From Shinisaurus crocodilurus (lineage: Eukaryota; Chordata; Lepidosauria; Squamata; Shinisauridae): 64,000 bases of DNA. Under the pieces are notes generated by a model. That model did no database searches and was not told where the DNA came from. It saw only the letters and a program-made list of their open reading frames with translations. Of the stretch, positions 11,034-20,473 are shown in pieces; position 1 is the stretch's first letter; every line of letters starts with the position of its first letter. The stretch is taken from positions 286,600,521-286,664,520 of the forward strand of contig CM037876.1 of the NCBI GenBank assembly GCA_021292165.1, read 5' to 3'. The translations under genes were made by a program, and so were the position numbers.

Positions 11034-11886
11034 TTGCTGACCTGCACCGTGCGTGAGGCTTGAGAATATTGCCATTTCAAACAGCGAAACCAAAAGTTGT
11101 CATAGTACAGCTAAAGCTGTTAATCTTCTTTGCCCCCACCCATAAAAATCCATGTGAAAGAGTGGAAAAATCCAGCACTCAAGTCTTCAGTCTCTTGAGA
11201 AAAGGAAGCGGAAAATTAAGCCAGTAGCAAAATTTCTTGCCAGAGACAGACTATTTTTGCAGATCTGCTAGATCTGCTTTGCCAAGTTGACATCCGGAAA
11301 GTTTCCTCTTATCATTTAAAGCAAGAGTGAATCATGATGTATTATTTTCTATTTTTCATGAGCTGTCCTATAAGCACTTCTGAAAACATTGTTAGCAGGC
11401 CATTCTTAAATCAACAAAATATAAATGGCAAAGTACATCATATTACAGTATTCCTCCCTGCAAGGCCCGAGGTCCACTGGCGGCTCCCAGTCAACTGCCT
11501 CTCTCTTTCACTAGGGGGCTTCCCTGCACAAGGCATTTATTGTGCGCTCCCGATTCCTCACTCACAGTAGTTTGCAAGGTGCTTTACATGACATCCTCCT
11601 CCTCCCTGGTCTCTCCCATGCTTTCCAAGCATTTCCATGGCTTTTCTTTTTCAGATCTGGGAAAGTGTAGTATTATCTAGAAATGATGACATGAGCAGAA
11701 ATGAGAAGCTTGTGTATTTCCACAGTTCTGCTATACCGCAGTGCCACCTTGTGGTCGTGTAATGGAACATTTAGAAAGGCGGAGAAAGAAAAACCTGGGG
11801 GACGACGACGACAACACACACATGTAAAGGAGCCAATCTTAATCCTGCAAAGAATCCAGAAGCGGAAGCCTCAGTAAAGTGCGGGG
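11034..11886. other. No gene; possible CTCF-like site inside
   Basis: No exon is visible. At 11,738-11,754 the minus strand reads 'ccacaaggtggcactgc', which fits the CTCF core CCAC-N-AG-N-TGGC. The remainder looks unique. Confidence 0.35.
11738..11754 (-). promoter_or_regulatory. Candidate CTCF-binding motif
   Basis: Minus-strand 'ccacaaggtggcactgc' matches the well-known CTCF zinc-finger core. It lies about 7 kb upstream of the UNC79 promoter block. A single motif match is weak evidence for occupancy. Confidence 0.3.
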
Positions 11887-12129
11887 TTTATTTATTTCTT
11901 TCATTTATTATATTTATACCCCACCTTTTTTCCTGCAAGGAACCCAAGGCGGCTTACGTAATCCTTCTCCTCCTCTCCATTTTATCCTCACAACAACCCT
12001 GTGAGGTAGGTTAGGCTGAGAGTCAGTGACTGGCCCAAAGTCACCCAGTGAGTTTCATGGCCGAGCGGGGACTAGAACCCGGATCTCCCGAGTCCCAGTC
12101 CAACACCCTCACCACTACGCCACACTGGG
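11887..12129 (-). mobile_element. Sauria-type tRNA-derived SINE
   Basis: Read on the minus strand it has the head 'gtagtggtgagggtgttgga' (box A region), 'gggttctagtcccc' (box B), the body 'ctgggtgactttgggccagt' and an A/T-rich 3' tail. It is near full length (about 240 bases), comparable with the copy at 20,236-20,473. It was probably mobilised by a partner LINE. Confidence 0.85.
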
Positions 12130-12584
12130 TTAAAAGCCTCATGTAGAGAAGCCCTCTCTTTTTTGCAGTAGCTGCTCATCCTCAGCAGGGGCTCTCTAGC
12201 TCTGCCTTGTTGTTTGCTTTAGTAGTGGGCTGGCTGCTGTGCTCTGGGCTACCGGAGGTGGCTTCAGGGGTGGGAGTCAGGAGACCTGCTGCTCATCAGC
12301 TATAGGGTGGCTAAGGGTGGGGGGAGGAGAATGCAGGAACAATACCAACCAATCAGCTGTGGTGGAGGAGGAGCCGAAGAGACAGAGCACCATGATTGGC
12401 TGGCTACAGCGATGCACTGTGCAGCTGCCAAAGGTGGAGGGAAAACTGAATGTGCAGGTGAGAGAGCAAAGAGGACCTTCGCAGGGAGTGGCCCCTGCAG
12501 CAGTGCCTGGAGCCAAAGTTGCCCCTGCTTGACAAATAGTGAAGATCACTGACATATTATATGGCTTACTCCAAATGGGCTTCT

Positions 12585-13076
12585 TTAATAGAAGTATAGC
12601 TTCCAAATCGCAAGAAGTGATAATTCCCCTTTACTCAGCACTGGTTAGGCCTCATCTTGAGTACTGCATCCAGTTCTGGGCACCACACTTTAAGAAGGAT
12701 GCAGACAAACTGGAAAGGGTTCAGAAGAGGGCAACAAAGATGATCAGGGGACATGAAACAAAGTCCTATGAAGAGAGACTGAAAGAACTGGGCATGTTTA
12801 GCCTTCAGAAGAGAAGACTGAGTGGAGATATGATAGCACTTTTCAAGTACTTGAAAGGTTGTTGCTCAGAGGAGGGCCAGGATCTCTTCTCAATCATCCC
12901 AGAGAGTGCAGGCCACAGAATAATGGGCTCAAGTTACAGGAACCCAGATTCCGCCTAAACATCAGGAAAAATCTGCCATCTGTCAGGGATGCTTTGACTT
13001 GGATTCCTGCGTTGCACAGGGGGTTGGACTCGATGGCCTTGTAGGCCCCTTCCAACTCTACTTTTCTATGATTCTA
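12585..13076 (+). mobile_element. CR1 LINE 3' portion
   Basis: A near-open frame (12,539-12,958) shows the CR1 RT C-terminal pattern 'LYSALVRPHLEYCIQFW' and 'KLERVQKRATKMI'. It is followed by the 3' segment 'gggttggactcgatggcctt' and the CR1 terminal motif ATTCTATGATTCTA-like. It is 5' truncated, with an internal deletion around 12,975. Confidence 0.9.
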
Positions 13077-13077
13077 G

Positions 13078-13562
13078 ATAAAGCTGAACTTATTTAAATA
13101 TTTGCTGCATGCAGAGCCTACGAAGTTCAGCATCTTGAACATGTCATAGAGGTGTACAACATTATGCATGGTGTGGAGAAAGTGGATAGGGAGGCATTTT
13201 TCTCCTTCTCTCATAATATAAGAACTGGGGGTCATCCCATGAAGCTGATTGGTGGGAGATTCTGGACAGATAAAAGGAAGTACTTCTTCACACAGTGCAT
13301 AAACTATAGAATTTGCTACCACAAGATGTAGTGATGGCCACCAATTTCGATGACTTTAAAGGGGATTGGACAAATTCATGGAGGATAAGGCTATCAATGG
13401 CTACTAGTCCTGGTTGCTGTATGCTACCTCCAATATCAGAGGTAGTATGCCTATCTACACCAGTTGGTGGGGAACATGGGCGGGAGGGTGCTGTTGCACT
13501 CATGTCCTGCTTGTGGGTTTTCCGTTGGCAGCTGGTTGGCCATGGTGTGAACAGAATGCTGG
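13078..13562 (+). mobile_element. CR1/L2-like LINE, left part (interrupted)
   Basis: 3' region of the same LINE group as 8,583-8,898, ending '...acagaatgctggactagatg'. It is interrupted by the GC-rich hAT element at 13,571 and resumes at 14,150 with '...actagatggacccatggtct'. Confidence 0.75.
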
Positions 13563-13570
13563 ACTAGATG

Positions 13571-14149
13571 CAGGGCCGGCGCTACCGCTAGGCAAACTAG
13601 GCGGTTGCCTAGGGCGCGTGGCTGAAGAGGGCGCAGAAACGCTGCGCTCCTCTTAGCTGCCGCCGCCGCGCCACCCCCGCCGGGTCTCCCCCCCGCCCGC
13701 TGAAGCCGCCGCCGGGCCTCCCCCCCGCCCGCCGCCGCGCCTCCGCCGCCTCCCTGCCCGCCGCCACGCCTCCCCGCCCACCCCTGCCGCCACCACGCCT
13801 CCCCGCCCGCCGCTGCCACCGCGCCTCCCCTCCCCTCCTCACCTACCTTCTCTGCGTTGCTTCCGGAGCCCCGCCCGCGTTGTTTAGGCAGGAGGAACCA
13901 GGGCTTAAACAGCCCTGTTGCCCTGGTTTCCCCGGCAAAAAACAGAGCGTGGGGGTCCCGTCGCGTCACTTCCTTCTCGGAGGCGGCGGCAGCCAGGGCG
14001 GGGGGAAGGTAGGTAGGTAGGTGGTGGTGGCGGCGCGGGTTTTTTTTTGCAGAGCAGGGCTGCTTTGCTCCGGAGCCCCCCCGGCACGAGAGGGGGGGGC
14101 GCTAAATATAATTCCGCCTAGGGCGCCAAACTGCCCTGCACTGGTCCTG
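13571..14149 (+). mobile_element. GC-rich non-autonomous hAT element
   Basis: Left end CAGGGCCGGCGC; right end, reverse complemented, CAGGACCAGTGCAGGG. The flanking octamer actagatg is identical on both sides (13,563-13,570 and 14,150-14,157), a perfect 8-bp hAT duplication. The interior is strongly CpG-rich and has no transposase frame. The same family recurs at 51,954-52,554 in inverse orientation. The CpG richness could be mistaken for a promoter. Confidence 0.9.
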
Positions 14150-14290
14150 ACTAGATGGACCCATGGTCTGATCCAGCAGAGCTTTTCTTCTGTTCTCTAT
14201 ATTCTTAAGTAACACTTAGTTCTTGTCTGAAAAAAGGCACATGTAAAGGTGGAAACCTTTGGTCTGATCCAGCATGGCTCTTCTTATATT
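14150..14290 (+). mobile_element. CR1/L2-like LINE, right part and a second tail
   Basis: Continuation of the interrupted LINE after the hAT insertion (starting with the duplicated actagatg). A second short tail follows, ending 'ctgatccagcatggctcttc' near 14,280. Confidence 0.65.
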
Positions 14291-14458
14291 CTTCTTGTGC
14301 TTTATGTTGCTGCAAATATACTCTTTCAACATGCAAATTTCAGCATCTATCATTTGCTAGATAAAGATACTTGCTTAATAATGGCCTTTCATGGCTTGTA
14401 GATGCTAGCTACTGAACATAACCCTCCTGAATGGCTGGGAGCTGAAGGAAAAGCAATT

Positions 14459-14622
14459 AGCACAATCCTTTGTGTGTCTATTCAGAAGTAAGCCCCATGG
14501 ATTTTAATGGGGCTTACTCCCAGGTAAGTGGGTATAGAATTGCTGGGTAAGGCTGCAATGCTATACACACTTATCTGGGAGTAAATCCTATTGAGATCAG
14601 TGAATAGGATTGTGCTGTAAAG
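14459..14622. mobile_element. Two adjacent short MITEs, 'cagtgggactta' family
   Basis: 14,459-14,530 and 14,551-14,622 each carry inverted arms around 'gtaagccccat' or 'gagtaaatcctattgag', separated by about 20 bases. Confidence 0.55.
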
Positions 14623-15311
14623 AGACAGACACATGCTTTTGCAGCTGGTTGACAATAAAACCAGGGGTGATGCTGATGTTTTGTACTCATTGTTCAGAAT
14701 CTTCTACTTAATTAGGAGTTTTTATCTTCTTGCACAAAGGAAAATACACAATGATCTCTCTCCAGCAAGAGTATAAAGATTTTGAAGGAGTTCACTGAAG
14801 ATTTAACTAAACAAAGTGACTGGGGAAGCCACTGGAAAACCATGACCTCGCCTCAGCACCAAGGAGACATTAGAAATGTAATTCCCAGAACTTGGTGTTC
14901 CTACATCTGCTGCATGTTGTTAGGACGCCCAAGGTCGGGAGTAACCTATTTTCTGTCACAGAGATTTCCAAAATGTTTCTGCAGATATGTGACCTGTCTC
15001 AGGGACCAAGTTGGATTGTGTCTGCATGTTTGTTCAAAGTGTCCTCAAACAGACCCCCTCCACTGCCCCCTTGAGATGCTCTCAGGAAACAGCCCTTTAG
15101 TTTAATCTTGAAGAAAAGGGCATGAAACCAGCCTTCTTGTTAATTTCAACATGCTGGATCTGAGGAGGTTTCTTCCCTTGAGGAAATCATAGGGATGGCC
15201 ATTGTGCATGCATGCCAGAGCATAAACTCACCCACCAAAACCAAATGGTACCCCCTTTTTTTTGCTGTGGTCCAAATGGGAAGCAGCCGTCATAGATCAA
15301 TTCTGTCAGCT

Positions 15312-15720
15312 ACAGTCAATGTCAGCTTCCTCCAACCTGGAGCCCTCTAGATACACAACGATCTGGAACTCCCTCCCCAGTGACCTTTGCCATGCCCCCT
15401 CCTTGATGAACTTCCCCCGGGCTTTAAAAACATGGCTTTTTAGTTGGGAATATGGAGTGGGTTAGGATTTTTTTTTAAAAAAACTTTTATATTGTTTTAA
15501 TTGTGTGTTTTAATTGTGTTTTAATGGGGTTTATTGTATTTTATCCTGCTATACATCGCCCAGGGTGGCTGGGTGACCGGCCAGATGGGAGATTTAAAAA
15601 TATAATAAATAAATAAATAAATGCGTTGGACTACAATCTCCCGCATTCCCAGCCATCAGGGACATTTTATATTGGCCATGCTGGCTAGGGATGATAGGAT
15701 TTGTAGTCAGGAAGAAGGAC
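15312..15720. mobile_element. hAT-like MITE split by a LINE 3' end
   Basis: 'ctccaacctggagccctcta' (15,330-15,350) and 'gttggactacaatctcccgc' (15,627-15,646) are the two parts of one palindromic MITE. Between them lies a + strand LINE tail (15,352-15,623) with the frame 'WNSLPSDLCHAP...FPRALKTWLF', a typical non-LTR ORF2 C-terminus, and an AAATA-rich tail. Confidence 0.65.
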
Positions 15721-15948
15721 CCTTATGATTATGAGATATTTCACCTCCACCCAGAAGTGTTCCAGTCATAGGTATGGTTGGCCAGTCTGATATTCCTTCA
15801 TGCTGAAATCAGCCCTCCACCAGTTTCTAGAAGGACAGTCAAGATATTAAGCCTATAATCCTGTGCACTCACTGATTTGGGAATAAGCCCCATTAAACCC
15901 AGTGGGACTTATTTCTGAGTAAACGGGCAGAGGATGATCATAGAATCA

Positions 15949-16013
15949 TAGAATAGTAGAGTTGGAAGAGGCCTACAAGGTCATCGAGTCCAACCCCCTG
16001 CTCAAGCAGTGCC
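15949..16013 (-). mobile_element. CR1 LINE 3' end
   Basis: Starts with the terminal 'atcatagaatcatagaat' octamer repeats, followed by 'gagttggaagaggcctacaa' and 'gagtccaaccccctgctcaa'. A very short 5'-truncated copy. Confidence 0.85.
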
Positions 16014-16025
16014 TGTTATCAAAGG

Positions 16026-16160
16026 CAGCCTTCCCAACTGGGTGCCCTCCAGATCTTTTGGACGACAACTCCCAGCATTCCTGACCATTGGCCATGCTGG
16101 TTGGGGCTGATGGGAACTGAAGTCAAAAACATCTGGAGGGCACCCAGTTGTGGAAGGCTG
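16026..16160. mobile_element. hAT-like palindromic MITE
   Basis: CAGCCTTCCCAACTGGGTGC and its inverted copy at the right end, with 'ctccagatcttttggac' arms. Flanks atcaaagg and atcaacgg agree at 7 of 8 bases (two bases offset at the right). A shortened relative follows at 16,171-16,255. Confidence 0.75.
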
Positions 16161-16500
16161 ATATCAACGGTGGGCAGAAAGTAGATCGCCAGATGTTTTG
16201 GACTTCAACTCCCAGGATTCCTGACCATTAGCCAAGCTACCTTCTGCCCACCCCTCTAAGGGAATTTACAGGGCAATCCTAAACAGGTTTACTCAGAATT
16301 AAGTCCTATTGATTTCAGTAGAGCTTGCTTCCTAGTTTGAGTGTTTAGAAAGTTGTTATGCAGGATGAGGTGGTAGAAGACAACTCTGGGGCTGTTCCAC
16401 TTCAGGTAGTACATGGGCCATTACATTTTTTAATGCTCCCCGAGTCATAAAAATCTTATTTAAAAAATAGCACATCAGGAAGAGGCCTCTGCTACATCGT

Positions 16501-16644
16501 AGATTCATAGATCATAGAGTTGGAAGGAGCCTACAAGGCTATCGAGTCCAACCCCCTGCTCAATGCAGGAAACTAGAGGAGGGGTCTCCCATCCAAGTAA
16601 TAACCAGGCCTGAGCCTGCTTAGCTTTCCACACTCAGACAAGCT
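16501..16644 (-). mobile_element. 5S rRNA/CR1 chimeric SINE
   Basis: Read on the minus strand it begins with about 55 bases matching the 3' half of 5S rRNA, including 'aagctaagcagg' (internal promoter box A) and 'tggatgggagacc' (box C). It then joins to a CR1 3' tail ('gggttggactcgatagcctt', 'tccttccaactctatgat'). This is the SINE3-type plan (5S head, LINE tail). A second copy lies at 32,998-33,170. Confidence 0.8.
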
Positions 16645-17239
16645 CTTTTGTGTTTGTATTAATTTACTAAACACAGGGAGGTTTGTTTGCAGATGTTTTG
16701 GCATGCTGGGCCATTCAGAATTAATAATCTGCACACAATTATTATATCCCATTGCAGTCCAAAGGGTCATACTCCAGAATTCTTCCACCTCAGTCTTACC
16801 ACTTCATTCTATGTAATGTGGAGCATGGCTCTTCATTAAGGCTGCAATCCTGTATTTACTGTATTAGTCCCACATATAGGATTGCACTGTATACAGCAAT
16901 GAATATTTTACATCCCTGCCTGCTGTTCTCCTTCTTCACCTGTTTAATTATATTTCTTATCTGTTTAATTTCCTCATTCCCTTTTTATTACCCCATGTTG
17001 TTTCATAAACCCATTCTTGGTTGAACTTTAATAGATATTGCATTTATGATATTAGGAAAGCACAAAAAATAAAATGAAAATAACTTAAATGCAGGTAGCT
17101 TCCTCTGGATTGCGTTGAATTGTACAGCACATTCTCATATTGAAAAGTGCTATAGAACCATTAGTAGTAGCAAAGTTTGCCTACAGAGATTCACACACGC
17201 TCCCCATTTCAGTTTCTTGCTCCTTTTAAACTCAGTTAT

Positions 17240-17301
17240 TTTCTTTGGGCTGGGAGCTGTAGGCCTGCAACATCTGGGGACCCAAGGTTGGAGAGCCCTG
17301 C
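17240..17301. mobile_element. hAT-like MITE, right half
   Basis: 'ggagctgtaggcctgcaaca' followed by 'tctggggacccaaggttgga' and 'gagccctg' matches the right half of the copy at 24,999-25,134. A SINE head remnant (17,303-17,332) follows. Confidence 0.5.
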
Positions 17302-17349
17302 TCTAACCACTATACCACACTGGCTCTTAGTGCAGCCAACCATCTAATG

Positions 17350-17468
17350 CAGCCTTCCCCAGGCTGGTGTTCTCCAGATGTTTTGGACGACAACTCCCAT
17401 TAGTCCTGGTAAGGGATCATGGGAGTTGTAATTCAAAATATCCAGAGGGCACCAGTTGGGGAAGGCTG
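17350..17468. mobile_element. hAT-like MITE with perfect 8-bp duplication
   Basis: CAGCCTTCCCCAGGCTGG at the left and its inverted copy ending AAGGCTG at the right. The octamer atctaatg flanks both sides (17,342-17,349 and 17,469-17,476) without mismatch. This copy best supports assigning the abundant 'ctccagatg' palindromes to hAT. Confidence 0.9.
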
Positions 17469-17644
17469 ATCTAATGCCTGTTTCCCTGGGGCATTTTAGT
17501 TTGTTAATCTGTCCTGTTACATATTGCTACCTTTAAACATTTGTTTTGTGATTGCATTTTGTTTTGTTTTTAAATATGTTATAATTATATTACCATGGTG
17601 GGGAGTGTCTCCTGCTGATGTTGCACACCATTCTGATACATCTG

Positions 17645-18180
17645 AACATAAGAACCATGCTGGATCAGAACAACAAAGGCCCATCTAGCTCAGCCTTCTG
17701 CTCACAGTGGCCAACCAGCTGCCTGCGGGAAACCTACAACTAGGATATGAGTGCAACAGCATCCTCCTGCCCATGTACCTCAGCAACTGGTGTGCATAGG
17801 CCTCTGATACTGGAGGTAGCATATAGCCAATCAGGACTAGCAGGCAGCAGCCATTGATAACCTTCTCCTCCATGAATGTGGCCAATTAAAGCCATCCAAA
17901 TTGGTGACCATCACTACATCTTGTGGAAGTGAATTCCACAGTTTAACTATGTGCTGTGTGAAGAAGTCCTTCCTTTTATCTGTCCCGAATTTCCCACCAA
18001 TCCATTTCATGGGATGATCCTGGTTTCAAGCATTATAAGAGAGGGAGAAAAATCTCTTCCTATCCACTTTCTCCACACCATGTATGCCTCTGTCACGTCT
18101 CTCCTCACTCCTCTTCTCTAAATTAAACAGTCCCAGATGTTGTAACCTTTGCTCCAGCTCCTTCACCATTTTAGTTGCCT
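17645..18180 (-). mobile_element. CR1/L2-like LINE fragment
   Basis: Minus-strand copy of the 3' region seen at 13,078-13,562: complements of 'gctggatcagaccaagg', 'gctatcaatggctgctgcc' and 'ggaagaagtccttcc'. No intact frame. Confidence 0.75.
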
Positions 18181-18282
18181 ATTTCTTTGGATGGAGGGCG
18201 ATCTAAACCCCCCCCCCCAAACCCTATTATATATGGCTGCATTTCTAAACACACTTAGTAGGGAGCTAGCCCCATGGGACTT

Positions 18283-18345
18283 GGGGCACAATCCTATGCA
18301 TGTTTAGACAGAAAAAAGCCCTACAGCTCCCAGCATGCCCCTGCC
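18283..18345. mobile_element. Harbinger-like MITE, half copy
   Basis: 'ggggcacaatcctatgcatg' and 'cccagcatgcccctgcc' match the left arm of the family. It ends at a poly-C run, where the CpG-rich promoter block begins. Confidence 0.5.
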
Positions 18346-18749
18346 AGACTCCCCCCCCCCCCCGCGTCGCTTCCCATTCAGAAACTGCGGCGAGTCCCCG
18401 CCCCTCCTTCTCAGCCCCGTTTCTCGTGCCCACCTTCAGGTGCCGAGCGCGCTCGGCTTTCCCTTTAAAAGGCTGGCCGCGCTCAGACGCCCATCTTCAT
18501 GAATGGAACACCCCCCCTCTCTCCCCAGCCACCACCACCTCCTCCCTCTGCGGCCTGATCTCATTTTGCCCGGAGGCGGCGGGTTGCATTTCCCCATCCT
18601 TTACAACGGACCGCCCAATGGTGGCTTCTCCACGGCGCGTTCCACCTTGATCGGCCGGCGCCGGGGTGGAGCGATTGGCGCGCCCCGGGGCTCGGCTTCT
18701 CCAGCGCCATCGAAGCCACCTCCTCGTGGCGGGGTTGGCTTTCTTCTCC

Positions 18750-18773
18750 TTTTTTTTTTTTTTTTTTTTTTTT
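18750..18773. repeat. Poly-T (24) tract in promoter
   Basis: Uninterrupted T run followed by 'gcagctttgcag'. It could be a nucleosome-excluding poly(dA:dT) element or the polypyrimidine tract of an upstream alternative 5' exon. Confidence 0.9.
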
Positions 18774-18794
18774 GCAGCTTTGCAGTTTGCAGCA

Positions 18795-18890
18795 ATGATA
18801 GAGGCAGAGGAGCGGGAGGGAGGCAGCTCGGGCCAGAAGCGGGTTCCTTCGCCGCCGCCGCCCCCCCAAGAGATCGCCGCTCACCGCTAG
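18795..18890 (+). other. Candidate uORF in UNC79 5' leader (31 codons)
   Basis: ATG at 18,795 opens a 31-codon frame rich in Glu and Pro that stops with TAG at 18,888-18,890, 69 bases before the UNC79 ATG and in the same frame. It shows that the UNC79 frame is closed upstream, so 18,960 is the first in-frame ATG. Whether it is in the mRNA depends on the unknown start site. A second, overlapping out-of-frame ATG frame runs 18,503-18,985. Confidence 0.4.
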
Positions 18891-18959
18891 CCGAAGAGGA
18901 GGAGGAGCAAGAGGAGACCGGAGACCGTCAATATTGGGACCAACAACATTCCCCCCGTC

Positions 18960-18981
18960 ATGTCGACCAAAGCGGAGCAGT
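18960..18981 (+). CDS. UNC79: UNC79 coding exon 1
   Basis: Encodes MSTKAEQ plus the first base of codon 8 (Phe), then the donor gtaagt. Start choice: an in-frame TAG lies at 18,888-18,890 with no other in-frame ATG between. A G at -3 gives a fair start context. It sits at the downstream end of the CpG-rich block, as expected for a first coding exon. Reading through the donor gives a longer open frame to 19,502 that is intronic. Confidence 0.9.
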
Positions 18982-19287
18982 GTAAGTGGCAGAAGCCGCG
19001 CCGAGACCGGGGGTGGCGAGGAGGGGGCGCCCGCAAAAGGAGTAGAAGCTGCGGCAGGGCGGCGGCGGGGGGGGAGGGAACGTGGCCGCGTGCTGGGGCG
19101 GGAAGGGATGGACGGAAGGCGCTGGGCACTGTCCGTGGTGCTGGATGCGGCAAGAAGATTTCACACACAACACGCCCCTCCCCCGCGGCTTACTCCATAC
19201 AGCGGGATGGAAGAGGGCCGGAGCGAGACCCGAGGGAATCGAAGAGCAGGGCAGGTTTTCAAGACCTTGATTCTTGGGGGAATCTGA

Positions 19288-19310
19288 ATCTCTCTCTCTC
19301 TCTCTCTCTG
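19288..19310. repeat. (CT)n microsatellite
   Basis: About eleven CT dinucleotides just inside UNC79 intron 1. Confidence 0.9.
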
Positions 19311-19417
19311 GGGTATTCTGCGACCATTGGCGTTGCAACCCTTAAAACTAAAGCTATATATCGCTGCTGGTCTGTAAAGCACAATCCACTGTTATTCGAG
19401 GCCCCTTTATTTTACAG

Positions 19418-19553
19418 CAGGGTTGGGGAACCCTGTCCTCCAGCTTTGGTTGGACTCCAGTTCCCATCAACCCCAGGCACTTGGCTAGGGGGTCAGGAAT
19501 GAGGGGAGTTGTAGTCCAGCAACATCTGGAGGGCCACTGGTTCCCCACCCCTG
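19418..19553. mobile_element. hAT-like palindromic MITE
   Basis: CAGGGTTGGGGAACCCTG... to ...GTTCCCCACCCCTG. Flanks ttttacag (19,410-19,417) and atttacag (19,554-19,561) match at 7 of 8 bases. Confidence 0.8.
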
Positions 19554-20235
19554 ATTTACAGAAAGGGTGGGAGGGATGCTTTTCCACCTCAGTGAAATAT
19601 TAAGGGTAACAGAGGAGATGCAGGCCTTAGGAGTGTGTGTGTGTTTTAAGGGCCTAGCTTTTTGTGTTTGATTTGATTCCATTGCTAGGTTGTGGAAAAT
19701 TTTCAGGCTAGATTATTGTTATTATCTTATTGCAATGTATTGGAGGACTTTAAAAAAATAAAATGCAGGAGCCTTCAAGACTAGTTGTCTCTAGCTTTCC
19801 TCTCTTACCCACTCTCTCCTTGCTCCTGTTTTAGGCTGAATAAAATCGTCTTCCTCTATGGCTTTGCAAGTTGCCAATGAAGTAATATTTGCATGTCAGA
19901 TAAACGGTGATGTGGCTCAAACAGGAAGGGAGGGATTGGTCAGATTCATATATAAAGATCAGTTGTTTCTAAGAAACCCTGTCAAGTCATTGTGATGTAC
20001 AGTCAGCTGACTACTGCTGTAGCTTGATTGACCAACACTGAATGAAGAGGTATAGCACAACCATGGAAACGTCTAATTGCAGGGGACCCTGGGAATGCTT
20101 ACCCCAAGGTCTGATGTTTTATAACTAAAGCAGCTATGACTAGTTTTTGCTGGCCTTTCTTGTCATATCTCTCAAGGAAGAAGATTCCAGAACTTCCCTT
20201 GCAAGTTAAATCCTTTCCAGAATTGTTTCATCATT

Positions 20236-20473
20236 TTTATTTATTATTTTATTATATTTATATCCCACCTTTTTCCTGCAAGGAACCGAAGGCAGCTTAC
20301 ATAATCCTCCTCCTTCTTTCCATTTTATCCTCACAACAACCCTGTGAGGTAGGTTAGCCCAAAAGTCAGTGACTGGCCCAAAGTCACCCAGTGAGCATCA
20401 TGGCCAAGTGGGGCATCGAACCTGGATCTCCTGAGTCCCAGTCCAGCACTATAACCACTGTGCCACACTTGCT
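20236..20473 (-). mobile_element. Sauria-type tRNA-derived SINE
   Basis: Near full length on the minus strand, with box A-like 'gtggttatagtgctgga', box B-like 'ggttcgatgcccc', the 'ctgggtgactttgggccagt' body and a terminal TAATAAATAAA-type tail. A decayed CR1 end lies just downstream (20,636-20,700). Confidence 0.85.

Larger units (their letters stand above)
18340..19230. promoter_or_regulatory. CpG-island promoter block (UNC79; possibly shared with BTBD7)
   Basis: Dense CpG over about 900 bases with no repeat-family match, ending in the first UNC79 coding exon. CCAAT occurs forward at 18,615-18,619 and inverted (ATTGG) at 18,674-18,678, a pattern common in bidirectional NF-Y promoters. A run of 24 T (18,750-18,773) may exclude nucleosomes. 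In other vertebrates BTBD7 is transcribed away from UNC79 from an adjacent start, so a shared promoter is inferred. A possible minus-strand 5' splice site (aag|gtgggc) lies near 18,428-18,438. No transcript start can be read directly. Confidence 0.7.

Noticed and set aside
12539..12958. 139-codon frame as a host gene
   Set aside because: Its sequence is the C-terminal part of a CR1 reverse transcriptase followed by a CR1 3' end.
13451..13969. 172-codon minus-strand Gly/Ala/Arg-rich frame
   Set aside because: It lies within the GC-rich hAT element and reflects CpG-rich composition. Similar frames appear in the inverse copy at 52 kb.
16560..16644. Possible 5S rRNA gene or pseudogene
   Set aside because: Only the 3' half is present and it is joined to a CR1 tail. 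The same fusion occurs at 33 kb, so it is a SINE, not an rRNA gene.
1..18340. BTBD7 coding exons on the minus strand
   Set aside because: Searched by eye for the BTB-domain protein in the minus-strand frames; none match. Only synteny suggests BTBD7 is nearby.
18960..19502. 180-codon open frame starting at the UNC79 ATG
   Set aside because: Only the first 22 bases are exon. A gtaagt donor follows, and the known protein continues in exon 2. The rest is intronic read-through of GC-rich sequence.
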